A stretch of 63,571 bases of DNA from Clostridia bacterium (GTDB lineage Bacteria; Bacillota; Clostridia; Oscillospirales; CAG-272): contig JAFTJE010000008.1 of NCBI GenBank assembly GCA_017456545.1, positions 1-63,571 of the forward strand. Direction: 5' to 3'. The notes under the pieces were generated by a model. The model was not told the DNA's origin. It worked only from the letters and a program-made list of their open reading frames with translations, and ran no database searches. Shown here piece by piece: positions 26,928 to 34,786 of this stretch (positions are counted from its first letter, which is position 1; each line of letters begins with the position of its first letter). Both the position numbers and the translations under genes were made by a program.

Positions 26928-27986
26928 TTAAGGAAGCTTTATATCGTCCCGTGTCATTTGATGCTCCAACCAATTGAAGATTTTGTTTATTTTTTCACTG
27001 TCATTACCAACAGATTTTATCTCATTTACGCAAGGCCACCAAAATGAGTTGATGTAACGAAGCAAAATAGGAAAAGCATTTCTTTCTATATCCCCAAAGC
27101 TGTAATTCTCCTGAATATAACCTATATTCTTAATAAAAAGCTCTGTTCTCAGGTTATCCAGACCTTTATCGTAAAAGTAAAGGCAGCTATCATTTTCTCC
27201 GTATAGTCGTTTATCACTTGCCGCCCAAAGAGCTTCTCTTATAACATAATTTAGTACAGGCTCCTTGCCACATAGATTAAAGTCTATCAAGCCGACAAAT
27301 GAGCCACCCTCATCAAGCAGTATATTACTGTCGTTCAAGTCGGCTTGAAAGCAGGATACCGGTAAGGATGCGTATATTCTGCTAACATCGTTCTGCCTTT
27401 CATAAAATATTTCCAAGAGCCTTTTTGCACGATGTGAATATTCAGGCAAGCTTTTTTCAACATATTTAACAAAAGCAATTGCACATTCAGTACTCTCATC
27501 AGTTGTATCGGGAGGACAGAAGGGCTCAAGCAGACAATAAGCAGATGGCCAATCCAAAATATCCAATCTTAAAGAGGCAATCGTACCTAAGGAACGCAGA
27601 ACATCGGGGGTGAATTTCCGCTGCCCGTTTTCGTCCTTGTATTTATCCGTTCCCAATTTTTCAGCCGTTTCAAATATTGAATATTCCTCGGCGTAAGCAT
27701 AATAAATTCTACCGTTATTATCAGTGGAACAGATTAAATCTCCGTTCAGATTTGGAACTATAGACGGGCAGTATATGCCTGCCTTTCTGTATGCATCCAT
27801 CAATGAGAACCAGCCTTCTATTCTGTGTCTGTCACTAAAGGTGTTGGAAAGATACTTGATTACAATTTTACGCCTCCCATCGGTTACTATATAAATTTTT
27901 CTGAAGTCATCCTCTCCTCGGCATAAATCCAGCACCTCAATATTCTCTATCTCTTTGTTGAAGTAAAGTGAAATAGGATAGTCCAA
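26928..27986 (-). CDS. APH-family phosphotransferase (kinase-like)
   Basis: 352 residues. The catalytic loop CFQADLNDSNILLDE (usually HGDLNPSNIL, here Gln replacing the Gly before the Asp) and the metal-binding IDFNLCG identify the aminoglycoside/homoserine kinase-like fold; VIKYL supplies the nucleotide Lys. The substrate cannot be inferred; small-molecule resistance or metabolite kinase are both possible. It stands alone on the minus strand between the hairpin element and the XRE-methyltransferase gene. Confidence 0.8.
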   Translation of the reverse strand: MDYPISLYFNKEIENIEVLDLCRGEDDFRKIYIVTDGRRKIVIKYLSNTFSDRHRIEGWFSLMDAYRKAGIYCPSIVPNLNGDLICSTDNNGRIYYAYAEEYSIFETAEKLGTDKYKDENGQRKFTPDVLRSLGTIASLRLDILDWPSAYCLLEPFCPPDTTDESTECAIAFVKYVEKSLPEYSHRAKRLLEIFYERQNDVSRIYASLPVSCFQADLNDSNILLDEGGSFVGLIDFNLCGKEPVLNYVIREALWAASDKRLYGENDSCLYFYDKGLDNLRTELFIKNIGYIQENYSFGDIERNAFPILLRYINSFWWPCVNEIKSVGNDSEKINKIFNWLEHQMTRDDIKLP

Positions 27987-28021
27987 AGCATATACCCCCC
28001 TTCTGTTTTATGATCAAATAT

Positions 28022-28050
28022 ATTGTATCATTTTTTTGGTGGCGAGTCAA
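28022..28050 (-). promoter_or_regulatory. Promoter of the APH-like gene
   Basis: Minus strand TTGACT (28050-28045), 17 bp, TGA + TACAAT (28027-28022). Confidence 0.78.
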
Positions 28051-28073
28051 TAACCGTTAATTCAAGCTAAGCT

Positions 28074-28086
28074 CAACCGTGAGTTG
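28074..28086 (+). repeat. Left 13-bp inverted repeat around the XRE-methyltransferase gene
   Basis: CAACCGTGAGTTG; its exact reverse complement lies at 29174-29186, about 1.1 kb away. Each copy is also an imperfect palindrome (CAAC-N5-GTTG), so it could be a protein-binding site or an element end. Confidence 0.65.
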
Positions 28087-28100
28087 CATTTTTATTATAA

Positions 28101-29072
28101 TTATTTCCTGCAATATCTGATATAGCTTGTAAATTTCAAGTTAATACCGAGGGAACGGGCTAAATCGGCAATTGTGCTGTCATCATCCTCTGTATACCAG
28201 CAGCCACTTATTACACTATCTATTTTCTTAAATCCTGCAAGAACCGTATCTTCATATAAGTCCTCAAACACATCGGGACGCTTCTTTGCTAATATTTCCC
28301 GAGCAGAGCTTGGAATATCCGCAAGGGTTTCTTTATTTACATATCCTGTTGCAGTTACAAGCAATCCGCCGGGCTTCAGTACACGGTATGCTTCCCGCAG
28401 AGCCTTTGTTTTATCACCTTCGGCATTTCCTATGCCTCCCCCATCCGAGATAACATCTATTGAATTGTCCTTGAATGGCATATTGCAAAAATCAAAGGCA
28501 GAATAGTATATGCTCGGAGAGTCAAGGGCTTTATCAAGAAACGCTTTCCACTCCCTTACAACAGTAGGGGAGATATCGTTTATTATAACAGTGGCGTTCG
28601 GGTCGCTTTTCAGAATATAAGGCATAAACCCACCACCGGGACCTGCACCTGTTTCAAGTATTACGCCACCCTCATCGGCAATCATCTTACCGACATTGTC
28701 CATAAACTCGTTTTCCTTCTGTGCCTCTTTCCAGTTTTTTGATATCCATTTTTGATTTTTAATATCGTTTACCCAAGGTAAATTGTAGTCTCTTTCTTCT
28801 TCAGGGACGAAATATGTTATCCCGTCACCACTGACAGCTTTTCCCGTAAGCTCCATAGGCAAGTCGTCATCCTCCAGAAGCTTGTTAATTGTTATTTTGA
28901 ACATATGGGATAGCTCGAGCAAAATTTCAATATCGGGCAAAGCAATACCACACTCCCATTTTGATACTGCCTGTGGGGTAACAAACAGCCGTTCCGATAA
29001 TTCTGTTTGCGTTATTCCAAGTCTTTTTCTTGCTGACGCTATCCGTTTTCCAAAGTGAATTTTATTTATCAT
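28101..29072 (-). CDS. XRE-type HTH regulator fused to a SAM-dependent methyltransferase
   Basis: 323 residues. Residues 5-60 are a Cro/CI helix-turn-helix (RLGITQTELSERLFVTPQAVSKWE). From about residue 120 a class I methyltransferase follows, with the SAM motif ILETGAGPGGGF, acidic DFCNMPF and the VLKPGGLLV post-motif. AAAGAGGTG precedes the ATG. Such fusions may sense a ligand or methylate a small molecule while regulating DNA; the target is unknown. It is flanked by inverted 13-bp repeats and sits next to an APH-like kinase, an arrangement reminiscent of resistance or accessory islands. Confidence 0.85.
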   Translation of the reverse strand: MINKIHFGKRIASARKRLGITQTELSERLFVTPQAVSKWECGIALPDIEILLELSHMFKITINKLLEDDDLPMELTGKAVSGDGITYFVPEEERDYNLPWVNDIKNQKWISKNWKEAQKENEFMDNVGKMIADEGGVILETGAGPGGGFMPYILKSDPNATVIINDISPTVVREWKAFLDKALDSPSIYYSAFDFCNMPFKDNSIDVISDGGGIGNAEGDKTKALREAYRVLKPGGLLVTATGYVNKETLADIPSSAREILAKKRPDVFEDLYEDTVLAGFKKIDSVISGCWYTEDDDSTIADLARSLGINLKFTSYIRYCRK

Positions 29073-29112
29073 ACTACACCTCTTTCAAGTATAAGCTTAA
29101 GCTGTTGAAAAC

Positions 29113-29141
29113 AGTATAGCACATTAAAAATAAAAATGGAA
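29113..29141 (-). promoter_or_regulatory. Probable promoter of the XRE-methyltransferase gene
   Basis: Minus strand TGC + TATACT (29118-29113) is a good extended -10; the -35 position is weak. The right 13-bp repeat (29174-29186) lies upstream of it. Confidence 0.45.
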
Positions 29142-29173
29142 GCGACGGCTTTTTTAATTATATTATCTCCCTA

Positions 29174-29186
29174 CAACTCACGGTTG
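29174..29186 (-). repeat. Right 13-bp inverted repeat around the XRE-methyltransferase gene
   Basis: CAACTCACGGTTG on the plus strand, the exact reverse complement of 28074-28086. It is about 100 bp before the methyltransferase start, where an autoregulatory operator could lie. Confidence 0.65.
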
Positions 29187-29382
29187 TAAAAAGATGCTGT
29201 AAGTCCAATGGTGATAATAAAAGTCAATAGGCTTTGCCACTTTTACTCATTATAATTATCTTAATACATACTTATAAAAGAACTTAAGGGAAGTATCCCG
29301 TTAATTTGGGAAGCTTCCTTTTTTCTTTTATTTAATGGCGAAAATGTGGCTGATTTGTAAAAAAATCCAAGCCTGTTTTATT
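29187..29382. other. Gene-free stretch between the methyltransferase and lexA
   Basis: No coding frame. It has a TATAAT at 29251-29256 without a matching -35, the terminator-like hairpin at 29286-29326, and A/T-rich sequence. A short untranslated transcript between the TATAAT and the hairpin is possible but unproven. Confidence 0.4.
29286..29326 (+). terminator. Orphan plus-strand terminator hairpin
   Basis: GGAAGTATCCC (29289-29299) pairs, with one mismatch and one G-T pair, to GGGAAGCTTCC (29308-29318), followed by TTTTTTCTTTT. No plus-strand gene precedes it within 2.7 kb, so its transcript is unknown. Confidence 0.6.
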
Positions 29383-29411
29383 TTGAAAAATGGTGAAAAA
29401 TTGGGTAAAAT
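29383..29411 (+). promoter_or_regulatory. Upstream lexA promoter (P2)
   Basis: TTGAAA (29383-29388), 17 bp, TAAAAT (29406-29411); lacks the TGN extension. It lies about 104 bp before the main promoter. Confidence 0.6.
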
Positions 29412-29486
29412 GCCTGTTTTTTGGCTCTATTTGGGTTTATTTTGGGACAGATAGTCGAGAGCAATGAAAAACTGTAAAAAAACCTA

Positions 29487-29515
29487 TTGACAAATGTCGA
29501 ATTCACTGGTATAAT
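29487..29515 (+). promoter_or_regulatory. Main lexA promoter (P1)
   Basis: TTGACA (29487-29492), 17 bp, TGG + TATAAT (29510-29515), full consensus. The spacer contains the palindrome-centred TCGAATTCAC. Confidence 0.85.
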
Positions 29516-29523
29516 GAAATAAA

Positions 29524-29550
29524 AGAAGTTGAAGTTCTTTTATAACTTCT
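29524..29550 (+). promoter_or_regulatory. Inverted repeat at the lexA transcript start
   Basis: AGAAGTT (29524-29530) and AACTTCT (29544-29550) are inverted copies around a 13-bp gap, with an additional direct GAAGTT inside. Placed at the expected start site, it could be this repressor's own operator instead of the standard GAAC-N4-GTTC box, which I do not see. Confidence 0.45.
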
Positions 29551-29569
29551 CTTTTGAAAAGGAGCAATT

Positions 29570-30181
29570 ATGAAGCTGTTAAATGAAGAAAAGCTGAATA
29601 AAATGGCAGAGTTTATAAATAGATATATAGTAGAGCACAATGGAGCTTCACCTAAGTTCAAGGAAATACTTGACTATATGGATATGACAAATTCCGTAGG
29701 GTACAGATATCTTATGACCCTTAAGGAGAGAGGAAGAATCTCATATAGTGGCAAGGGTACCCTAAGCGTAAAGGGACAGGATGAAATGAGAGTTGCCTTT
29801 ACAAGAACACCAATCCTCGGTGCTATCCCCTGTGGTAGTGAGGAGGATGAGGAGGAGTATGTGGAGGGCTATGTGGCAATCCCCTCCGATTGGGTAAAGG
29901 GTGAGAGCTTTCTGCTCCGAGCATCGGGAGACTCCATGGTGGATATCGGCATTGAGTCGGGCGACCTTGTGCTGATAAAGAAAACAAATACTGCTCCCTC
30001 GGGCAAGGTTGTAGTCTGCCTTACAGAAAAAGGAAGCACATTAAAAAGATACTATAAGGAAAACGGTAGGGTCCGTCTTCACGCAGAGAATGAAACATAC
30101 GAGGGAGAGAGAAGGGATTTCTACCCCGAGAGGCTTACAATACAGGGTATAGCCGTTAAGGTTATCAAGGATATAATATAA
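29570..30181 (+). CDS. lexA: LexA-type self-cleaving repressor
   Basis: 203 residues. An N-terminal winged helix (SPKFKEILDYMDM, VGYRYLMTLKERGRI) is followed by an S24 peptidase domain. The predicted scissile bond is Cys88-Gly89 in GAIPCGS (E. coli LexA uses Ala-Gly, UmuD uses Cys-Gly), the nucleophile is Ser122 in ASGDSMVD and the general base is Lys159 in TLKRYY, 37 residues apart as in E. coli LexA. It should repress SOS genes until RecA triggers cleavage. AAAAGGAGCAATT precedes the ATG. An unknown gene follows after 11 bp. Confidence 0.9.
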   Translation: MKLLNEEKLNKMAEFINRYIVEHNGASPKFKEILDYMDMTNSVGYRYLMTLKERGRISYSGKGTLSVKGQDEMRVAFTRTPILGAIPCGSEEDEEEYVEGYVAIPSDWVKGESFLLRASGDSMVDIGIESGDLVLIKKTNTAPSGKVVVCLTEKGSTLKRYYKENGRVRLHAENETYEGERRDFYPERLTIQGIAVKVIKDII

Positions 30182-30192
30182 GGAGAAAAGAT

Positions 30193-30798
30193 ATGCTTAT
30201 TCAATACGGTGAATGGAAAATAAAAGCAGATGTAATCAAGACAAGAATGTATTATTACTCATTTGAAGCACCTAATGACCAGTTTTCAAGAAACTTTCAG
30301 GCTTATTGTGACCGATTGACCCGAGAGGAAAGAGATTTTTTCAATTCCTTCGGCATTGACCCTAAGTGCGTATATGTTGAGAGTCTTGGTGTTTTGGGCA
30401 AAAGGACAGCTCCCACAGGTGGATACTATTACATCTTCGGCAAATATGAGAATACTCCGTCACAGCCCGAAATAAGTGTATATGAGCTTATGAAAAACGG
30501 TTTTTCGGGCAGTAAGGACAACTCCATTAAAATAGGAGCCTTTCGCTTTGAGTTCCAACTCCCCGAGGACCCTAACTCCGACATTCCCGAGGATATGCCC
30601 GAGGGCTGCATCTGTCTACGCTTCTGGTGTGAGGATATGCAGTGGCTCCTTCCCGAAAAGGGTGAAAGAACCTTTAAGGAGGTTTCACATATGGAAAAAA
30701 TCCTTGCTAAAATAACATCCAAGCTAAAATCCCGTAAGACCTCAGTAGCAGAGGCAGATTGCCCTGCCACCACTCTTATCGCTGCAAACGGATTTTAA
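30193..30798 (+). CDS. Uncharacterised protein co-transcribed with lexA
   Basis: 201 residues, not recognised. RBS AAGGAGAAAAG lies in the 11-bp gap after lexA and a bidirectional terminator follows, so the two form an operon. No signal peptide or membrane segment. Visible features: aromatic N-terminus (MLIQYGEWKIKADVIKTRMYYYSFE), a segment GGYYYIFGKYENTPSQP, acidic PEDPNSDIPEDMPEG, and a basic Lys/Arg patch near residue 185. Two helical blocks around a beta-rich centre are likely. Co-expression suggests SOS regulation. Confidence 0.75.
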   Translation: MLIQYGEWKIKADVIKTRMYYYSFEAPNDQFSRNFQAYCDRLTREERDFFNSFGIDPKCVYVESLGVLGKRTAPTGGYYYIFGKYENTPSQPEISVYELMKNGFSGSKDNSIKIGAFRFEFQLPEDPNSDIPEDMPEGCICLRFWCEDMQWLLPEKGERTFKEVSHMEKILAKITSKLKSRKTSVAEADCPATTLIAANGF

Positions 30799-30836
30799 TA
30801 TGATAATTGTCTTTTCATAGTTCTCCCCTTAATATG

Positions 30837-30868
30837 CAAAACGGAAGCCGATGGGCTTCCGTTTTGTA
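30837..30868. terminator. Bidirectional terminator
   Basis: CAAAACGGAAGCC and GGCTTCCGTTTTG form a perfect 13-bp stem with a GATG loop and A/T tracts on both sides, shared by the lexA operon and the converging flavoprotein gene. Confidence 0.9.
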
Positions 30869-30882
30869 TATTATATTACGGT

Positions 30883-31524
30883 TTATCTCTTGTTTATAAA
30901 GTTGGTAAAGATAGTTTGTTCTTTTTCGGGCAACGGTATTCCTGAATTTCTCCCCGCCTCAAGGCATTTGAGAATATATGCCATATTCTTACCCAAAATA
31001 TGCATAGTCTGTACGCCCTCCTCATCCTCATATATCTGCTCGGCCTTAGCACCGTGAGCCATATTCCAATAGCGTGAGGAAACGACAGGCATCTGGGAAA
31101 TGGTAAGATATTTGTTCATCTGGTCAAAGGCGGCAGTTGTTCCTCCACGCCTTGCCACGGTTATAACGGAAGCCGGCTTCATATAAAATGCGTTTCCTCC
31201 GTTACCACAGGACTCGGAGTAAAAAAGTCTATCCATAAAGGACGCCATATTACCCGAGGGTGCAGCGTAATGCACAGGAGTACCGAATATAAATCCGTCA
31301 GCCTCATACGCCTTTTCTCTTGCTATATTAACTGCGTCATCATAGACACATTTTTTAAGCTTTATACATCCCTTGCAAGCAACGCATCCTCCAATCGGCT
31401 TGTTCCCAATCCAGAATATTTCTGTGTCAATTCCGTTTTCGTTAAGAGATTTTGCCACCTCGGACAGAGCAGTATAAGTACAGCCCTTTTCGTGGGGGCT
31501 TCCGTTAATAAGTAATACCTTCAT
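30883..31524 (-). CDS. Flavodoxin-fold NAD(P)H-dependent FMN reductase / iron-sulfur flavoprotein-like
   Basis: 213 residues. MKVLLINGSPHEKGCTY is the FMN phosphate loop, FGTPVHYAAPSG binds the isoalloxazine ring, and GGCVACKGCIKLKKC gives a compact cysteine cluster (about residues 47-58) like that of archaeal/clostridial iron-sulfur flavoproteins. It probably acts as a cytoplasmic electron carrier or quinone reductase. Single gene with its own promoter. Confidence 0.87.
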   Translation of the reverse strand: MKVLLINGSPHEKGCTYTALSEVAKSLNENGIDTEIFWIGNKPIGGCVACKGCIKLKKCVYDDAVNIAREKAYEADGFIFGTPVHYAAPSGNMASFMDRLFYSESCGNGGNAFYMKPASVITVARRGGTTAAFDQMNKYLTISQMPVVSSRYWNMAHGAKAEQIYEDEEGVQTMHILGKNMAYILKCLEAGRNSGIPLPEKEQTIFTNFINKR

Positions 31525-31564
31525 ATTTTATAACCTCCGTTATATATGATATTCACATGCGTCT

Positions 31565-31593
31565 ATTTTATCATATTATTTATACTCTTACAA
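31565..31593 (-). promoter_or_regulatory. Promoter of the flavoprotein gene
   Basis: Minus strand TTGTAA (31593-31588), 17 bp, TGA + TAAAAT (31570-31565). A GGAGG RBS follows upstream of the ATG. Confidence 0.75.
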
Positions 31594-31599
31594 CCGTAT

Positions 31600-31636
31600 A
31601 TATAAAAAATCCGACCGTTACGGTCGGATTTTTATA
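31600..31636 (-). terminator. Terminator of the isomerase/oxidoreductase operon
   Basis: AAAAATCCGACCG / CGGTCGGATTTTT, 13-bp stem with a TTA loop, just after the minus-strand stop at 31644. T/A symmetry could let it act both ways. Confidence 0.88.
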
Positions 31637-31643
31637 ATATGGC

Positions 31644-32483
31644 TTAAATACCGAGTGTATTCTTAAGATACTCACGGCTAACTCTTGCATCCTCAAAGGG
31701 ATCTCCGTCATACCAAGCATCCTTCTCATAGATAACATACTCGATATTGCTGTTTTTAACAGCCTCGAGAATGGGAGCAAAATCCTGTACACCCTGACCG
31801 AGAGGCATAAACTTAAAGCCGTTATCCTCCTTAGAGGGCTTTTCTGCCTTTATCTCATTTCCGTTCTCGTCGATAAGGGCATATACGGGTCCACCACCCA
31901 TCTGCTTAGCGTAGAAGTCCTTGAAGTGAACTATGCCGGAACGCTTAGCATACATATTTACATATTTAACAGGGTCCTCGCCACCGTACTTAACCCAGCA
32001 GAGGTCAAGCTCTGTCATAAGCTCGGGGATATCGCTGTAAAGACGGTCAATAATGTATGTGTCCCCCACCTTTTCATACTCGAAATCGTGGTTGTGATAG
32101 CAGAGGGCAATACCGTTTTCTGCAAGGAGAGTCTGCACCTTTTTCATATTTGCTACAAACTCAGCATATCTTGCCTCATCGTGGAAAACTGCCTTGTCCA
32201 TCCAGGGAACAGCACTGTACTTAATGCCGAGAGTCTTTACAAACTCTATGAAATTCTCGGCTCCGTCAGAAAGATACGGGTCGAGGCTTTGGTGCATGGA
32301 AACTGCTGTAAGACCGTGCTTGTCAAGGAGTGACTTTATTTCATCTGCACTCTTGTCGTAAAAGCCTGCAAACTCTACATAGTCATATCCCATTTCCTTA
32401 ACTCTTCCAAGAGTTGCATCCATATCCTTTGCAAGCTCGTCACGGAGAGAGTAGAGCTGAATACCAACCTTCAATTCCTTCAT
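31644..32483 (-). CDS. Sugar phosphate isomerase/epimerase (AP endonuclease-2-like TIM barrel)
   Basis: 279 residues. KVGIQLYSLRDELAKDM at the start, YDYVEFAGFY, LCYHNHDFEY (metal His) and ELDLCWVKYGG are typical of the xylose-isomerase-like TIM-barrel family, which includes IolE/IolI and ketose epimerases. It lies one base after the Gfo/Idh gene, a frequent pair in inositol or rare-sugar catabolism; the exact sugar is unknown. No signal peptide. Confidence 0.9.
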   Translation of the reverse strand: MKELKVGIQLYSLRDELAKDMDATLGRVKEMGYDYVEFAGFYDKSADEIKSLLDKHGLTAVSMHQSLDPYLSDGAENFIEFVKTLGIKYSAVPWMDKAVFHDEARYAEFVANMKKVQTLLAENGIALCYHNHDFEYEKVGDTYIIDRLYSDIPELMTELDLCWVKYGGEDPVKYVNMYAKRSGIVHFKDFYAKQMGGGPVYALIDENGNEIKAEKPSKEDNGFKFMPLGQGVQDFAPILEAVKNSNIEYVIYEKDAWYDGDPFEDARVSREYLKNTLGI

Positions 32484-32484
32484 A

Positions 32485-33648
32485 TTACACCTCTGGAATA
32501 TCTATTGTAAGCTCCTTGCCTGCCTTAGCAGAGTTTACAATACCGTCAATAATTGCCTGATTTATAATAATCTGCTCTGTGGGAACAGGGGACTTTCCAC
32601 CTGTGAGGATTGCGTCAAGGAAGGAACGAACCTTAAGATAGAAGCAATCTCCGTCGGGAAGCAAGGGGATTTCTGTACAAACCTGGGAGCCTGCCATCTC
32701 GCTGTAAACCTTCATAGGACCGCCAACAGAACCGTTCCAGCACTCTGTGGAGGGGATACGGAGGGATGCCTTCTTACCCATGATAATAGTGTCACCGGGG
32801 GTGTCGAGATTCATTGCCCAAGCAATACGGAAGTCAAGGATTATACCACCCTCAAGACGGATAAAGCCTGCTGCAAAGTCTTCAACCTCAAACTTCTCGG
32901 CATATTCGGGATGCCAGGGATAGTTCTTGGGGTCGATACCGAAGAAATTGGATGTATAGCCTGTAACTGTGAGAGGCTTGGGATAACCGATTGCATTAAG
33001 CACCATATCGAGAGAGTAACAACCGATATCTCCCATAGCACCGATACCTGCTGTCTGGTCCTCAATAAAGGATGTACCGAAGGGTGTGGGAATACCGCGA
33101 CGGCGTCCACCGCCTGTCTGGATGTAGTAGATATCGCCGAGCACGCCGGATTCTACAATTTCCTTAACCTTCTTCATATTGGGGTTCATTCTGGGCTGGA
33201 AGCCGATGGAAAGAATCTTTCCGCTTTCCTTTTCAGCCTTACGCATTTCAACAGCCTCCTCGAGAGTTACGCACATAGGCTTCTCGCAGAGAACATGAAC
33301 ACCCTTCTTAAGTGCGTAAATAGAGCACTCTGCATGTGTTCTGTTATATGTACAAACGGAAACTGCGTCAAGGTCTGTTTCGGCATCAAGAAGCTCCTTG
33401 TGAGAGAGATAGCATCTCGCACCTGTAAGCTCCCATTTCTCAGCAAATTTCTCAGCCTTACCGGGAATAAGGTCAGCAAGTGCAACAAGCTCAACATCAT
33501 CCATCATCTTATACTTCTGGGCGTGGGCGTCAGCAATCCAGCCTGTACCGATAATACCAACCTTAAGCTTTCTGCTTGATTTTACCTTTTCTTCTGTGGG
33601 GGCATTCTTGAACTCGTCAAGTATGCTCTGAGTATCCTTTTTACTCAT
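32485..33648 (-). CDS. Gfo/Idh/MocA-family NAD(P)-dependent sugar oxidoreductase
   Basis: 387 residues. After a ~25-residue extension, a Rossmann motif VGIIGTGWIADAHA (around residue 30) is followed by the HVLCEKPMCVT segment with the catalytic Lys-Pro, then an alpha/beta C-terminal domain with a GGGRRRG patch. It should oxidise or reduce a sugar, inositol or glycoside. First gene of a two-gene operon with the isomerase, from the promoter at 33685-33713. Confidence 0.92.
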   Translation of the reverse strand: MSKKDTQSILDEFKNAPTEEKVKSSRKLKVGIIGTGWIADAHAQKYKMMDDVELVALADLIPGKAEKFAEKWELTGARCYLSHKELLDAETDLDAVSVCTYNRTHAECSIYALKKGVHVLCEKPMCVTLEEAVEMRKAEKESGKILSIGFQPRMNPNMKKVKEIVESGVLGDIYYIQTGGGRRRGIPTPFGTSFIEDQTAGIGAMGDIGCYSLDMVLNAIGYPKPLTVTGYTSNFFGIDPKNYPWHPEYAEKFEVEDFAAGFIRLEGGIILDFRIAWAMNLDTPGDTIIMGKKASLRIPSTECWNGSVGGPMKVYSEMAGSQVCTEIPLLPDGDCFYLKVRSFLDAILTGGKSPVPTEQIIINQAIIDGIVNSAKAGKELTIDIPEV

Positions 33649-33684
33649 TAGTTTATCCTCCGTAAATATTTATTGGATATACTC

Positions 33685-33713
33685 ATTTTACCATCAAAGA
33701 TATAATATTTCAA
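33685..33713 (-). promoter_or_regulatory. Promoter of the oxidoreductase/isomerase operon
   Basis: Minus strand TTGAAA (33713-33708), 17 bp, TGG + TAAAAT (33690-33685). GGAGGATAAACT precedes the ATG. Confidence 0.83.
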
Positions 33714-33766
33714 GTATATTGGCTTAAAAATGTAAGCAAAAAGAGGGCTGAAATTACAAAAAAGGA

Positions 33767-33795
33767 TTCATTTTCGGGTGTTTGTATGCTATACT
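33767..33795 (+). promoter_or_regulatory. Probable promoter of the DUF1295-to-Bcp gene run
   Basis: TTCATT (33767-33772, weak), 17 bp, TGC + TATACT (33790-33795). It would serve the closely spaced genes to 39296. Confidence 0.5.
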
Positions 33796-33831
33796 CTAAG
33801 TAACAGGCAATTTTGACATTGAGGTGGATAT

Positions 33832-34692
33832 ATGAAAATAAAAGCATCAAGAGCATGGAGCTTTATAATTGTAACCCTGATATATGCATTTTGTACTCTT
33901 GTGGGAGTCGGGCAGTACGGATATTTACCCTATTCCACACCCATAAATTTACTTATAGCCGACACCGTGGCTACTGTTGTGTGCTTTATATTCAGTCTGA
34001 TTTTTGGCAATTCATCGGTATACGACCCATATTGGAGTGTAGCTCCAATAGTTATGGTAATAGGCTTTGCAATTTCGGAGGGGCTCTCGCCACTCGGTAT
34101 AATTGTGCTTATTGCCGTGTGCTTCTGGGGTGTCAGGCTTACAGCCAATTGGGCATACACCTTCCACGGTCTTGAGCACCAGGATTGGCGATATACTATG
34201 CTCAAGGAGAAAACGGGAAGGCTCTATCCCATAATCAATTTTGTTGGTATACACTATGTTCCTACCCTGGTGGTATACGGATGTATGCTCCCCGTTGTTT
34301 ATATTATAGAAAACAAGCCGGAGCTTAACGCACTTAGCATAATATTTGCAGTAGTGTCCGTTCTTTCTGCCTGTATGCAGGGAATTGCAGATATACAAAT
34401 GCACAAATACAGAAAAAGCAGGGCAACAACCTTTATCAGAACAGGACTCTGGAGGCACTCTCGCCATCCCAACTACCTCGGGGAGATTCTTATGTGGTGG
34501 GGAATGGGACTTTGTGCCCTCTTCGCTATGCCGGAGCATTGGTATCTCATATTCGGTGCCATAGCCAATACGGCTCTTTTCCTCTTCGTATCCATCCCTA
34601 TGGCAGATGGCAGACAGGGGAAGAAGGAGGGCTTTGAGGAATATAAAAAGGAAACAAGGGTATTGCTACCAATAAAGAAATTCAAACATTGA
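33832..34692 (+). CDS. DUF1295 membrane protein (steroid 5-alpha-reductase-like fold)
   Basis: 286 residues with about six or seven membrane helices. The C-terminal GLWRHSRHPNYLGEILMWWGMG is the family signature (NADPH-binding region of isoprenylcysteine methyltransferase/steroid reductase relatives), preceded by ADIQMHKYRK. It could be an integral-membrane reductase or methyltransferase on a lipid; no substrate evidence. GAGGTGGATAT precedes the ATG. Confidence 0.88.
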   Translation: MKIKASRAWSFIIVTLIYAFCTLVGVGQYGYLPYSTPINLLIADTVATVVCFIFSLIFGNSSVYDPYWSVAPIVMVIGFAISEGLSPLGIIVLIAVCFWGVRLTANWAYTFHGLEHQDWRYTMLKEKTGRLYPIINFVGIHYVPTLVVYGCMLPVVYIIENKPELNALSIIFAVVSVLSACMQGIADIQMHKYRKSRATTFIRTGLWRHSRHPNYLGEILMWWGMGLCALFAMPEHWYLIFGAIANTALFLFVSIPMADGRQGKKEGFEEYKKETRVLLPIKKFKH

Positions 34693-34708
34693 GCTACAGG
34701 AGATAAGG

Positions 34709-34786
34709 ATGAGAAGCATTTTGGTTATTGAAGATATGCGAAACGCCCTTGATGCAATAGCTATGTGCAGGATAGAAACAGAATGA
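34709..34786 (+). CDS. 25-residue ORF coupled to the FliB-like gene
   Basis: ACAGGAGATAAGG is an excellent RBS 6 bp before this ATG; the peptide is MRSILVIEDMRNALDAIAM followed by CRIETE. Its stop overlaps the next gene's ATG (ATGA at 34783-34786), and it begins 16 bp after the DUF1295 stop. It may be a coupling leader peptide or the remnant of a longer gene (the ILVIED start resembles a response-regulator or flavodoxin-like strand). The next gene has only a weak RBS of its own. Confidence 0.5.
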   Translation: MRSILVIEDMRNALDAIAMCRIETE

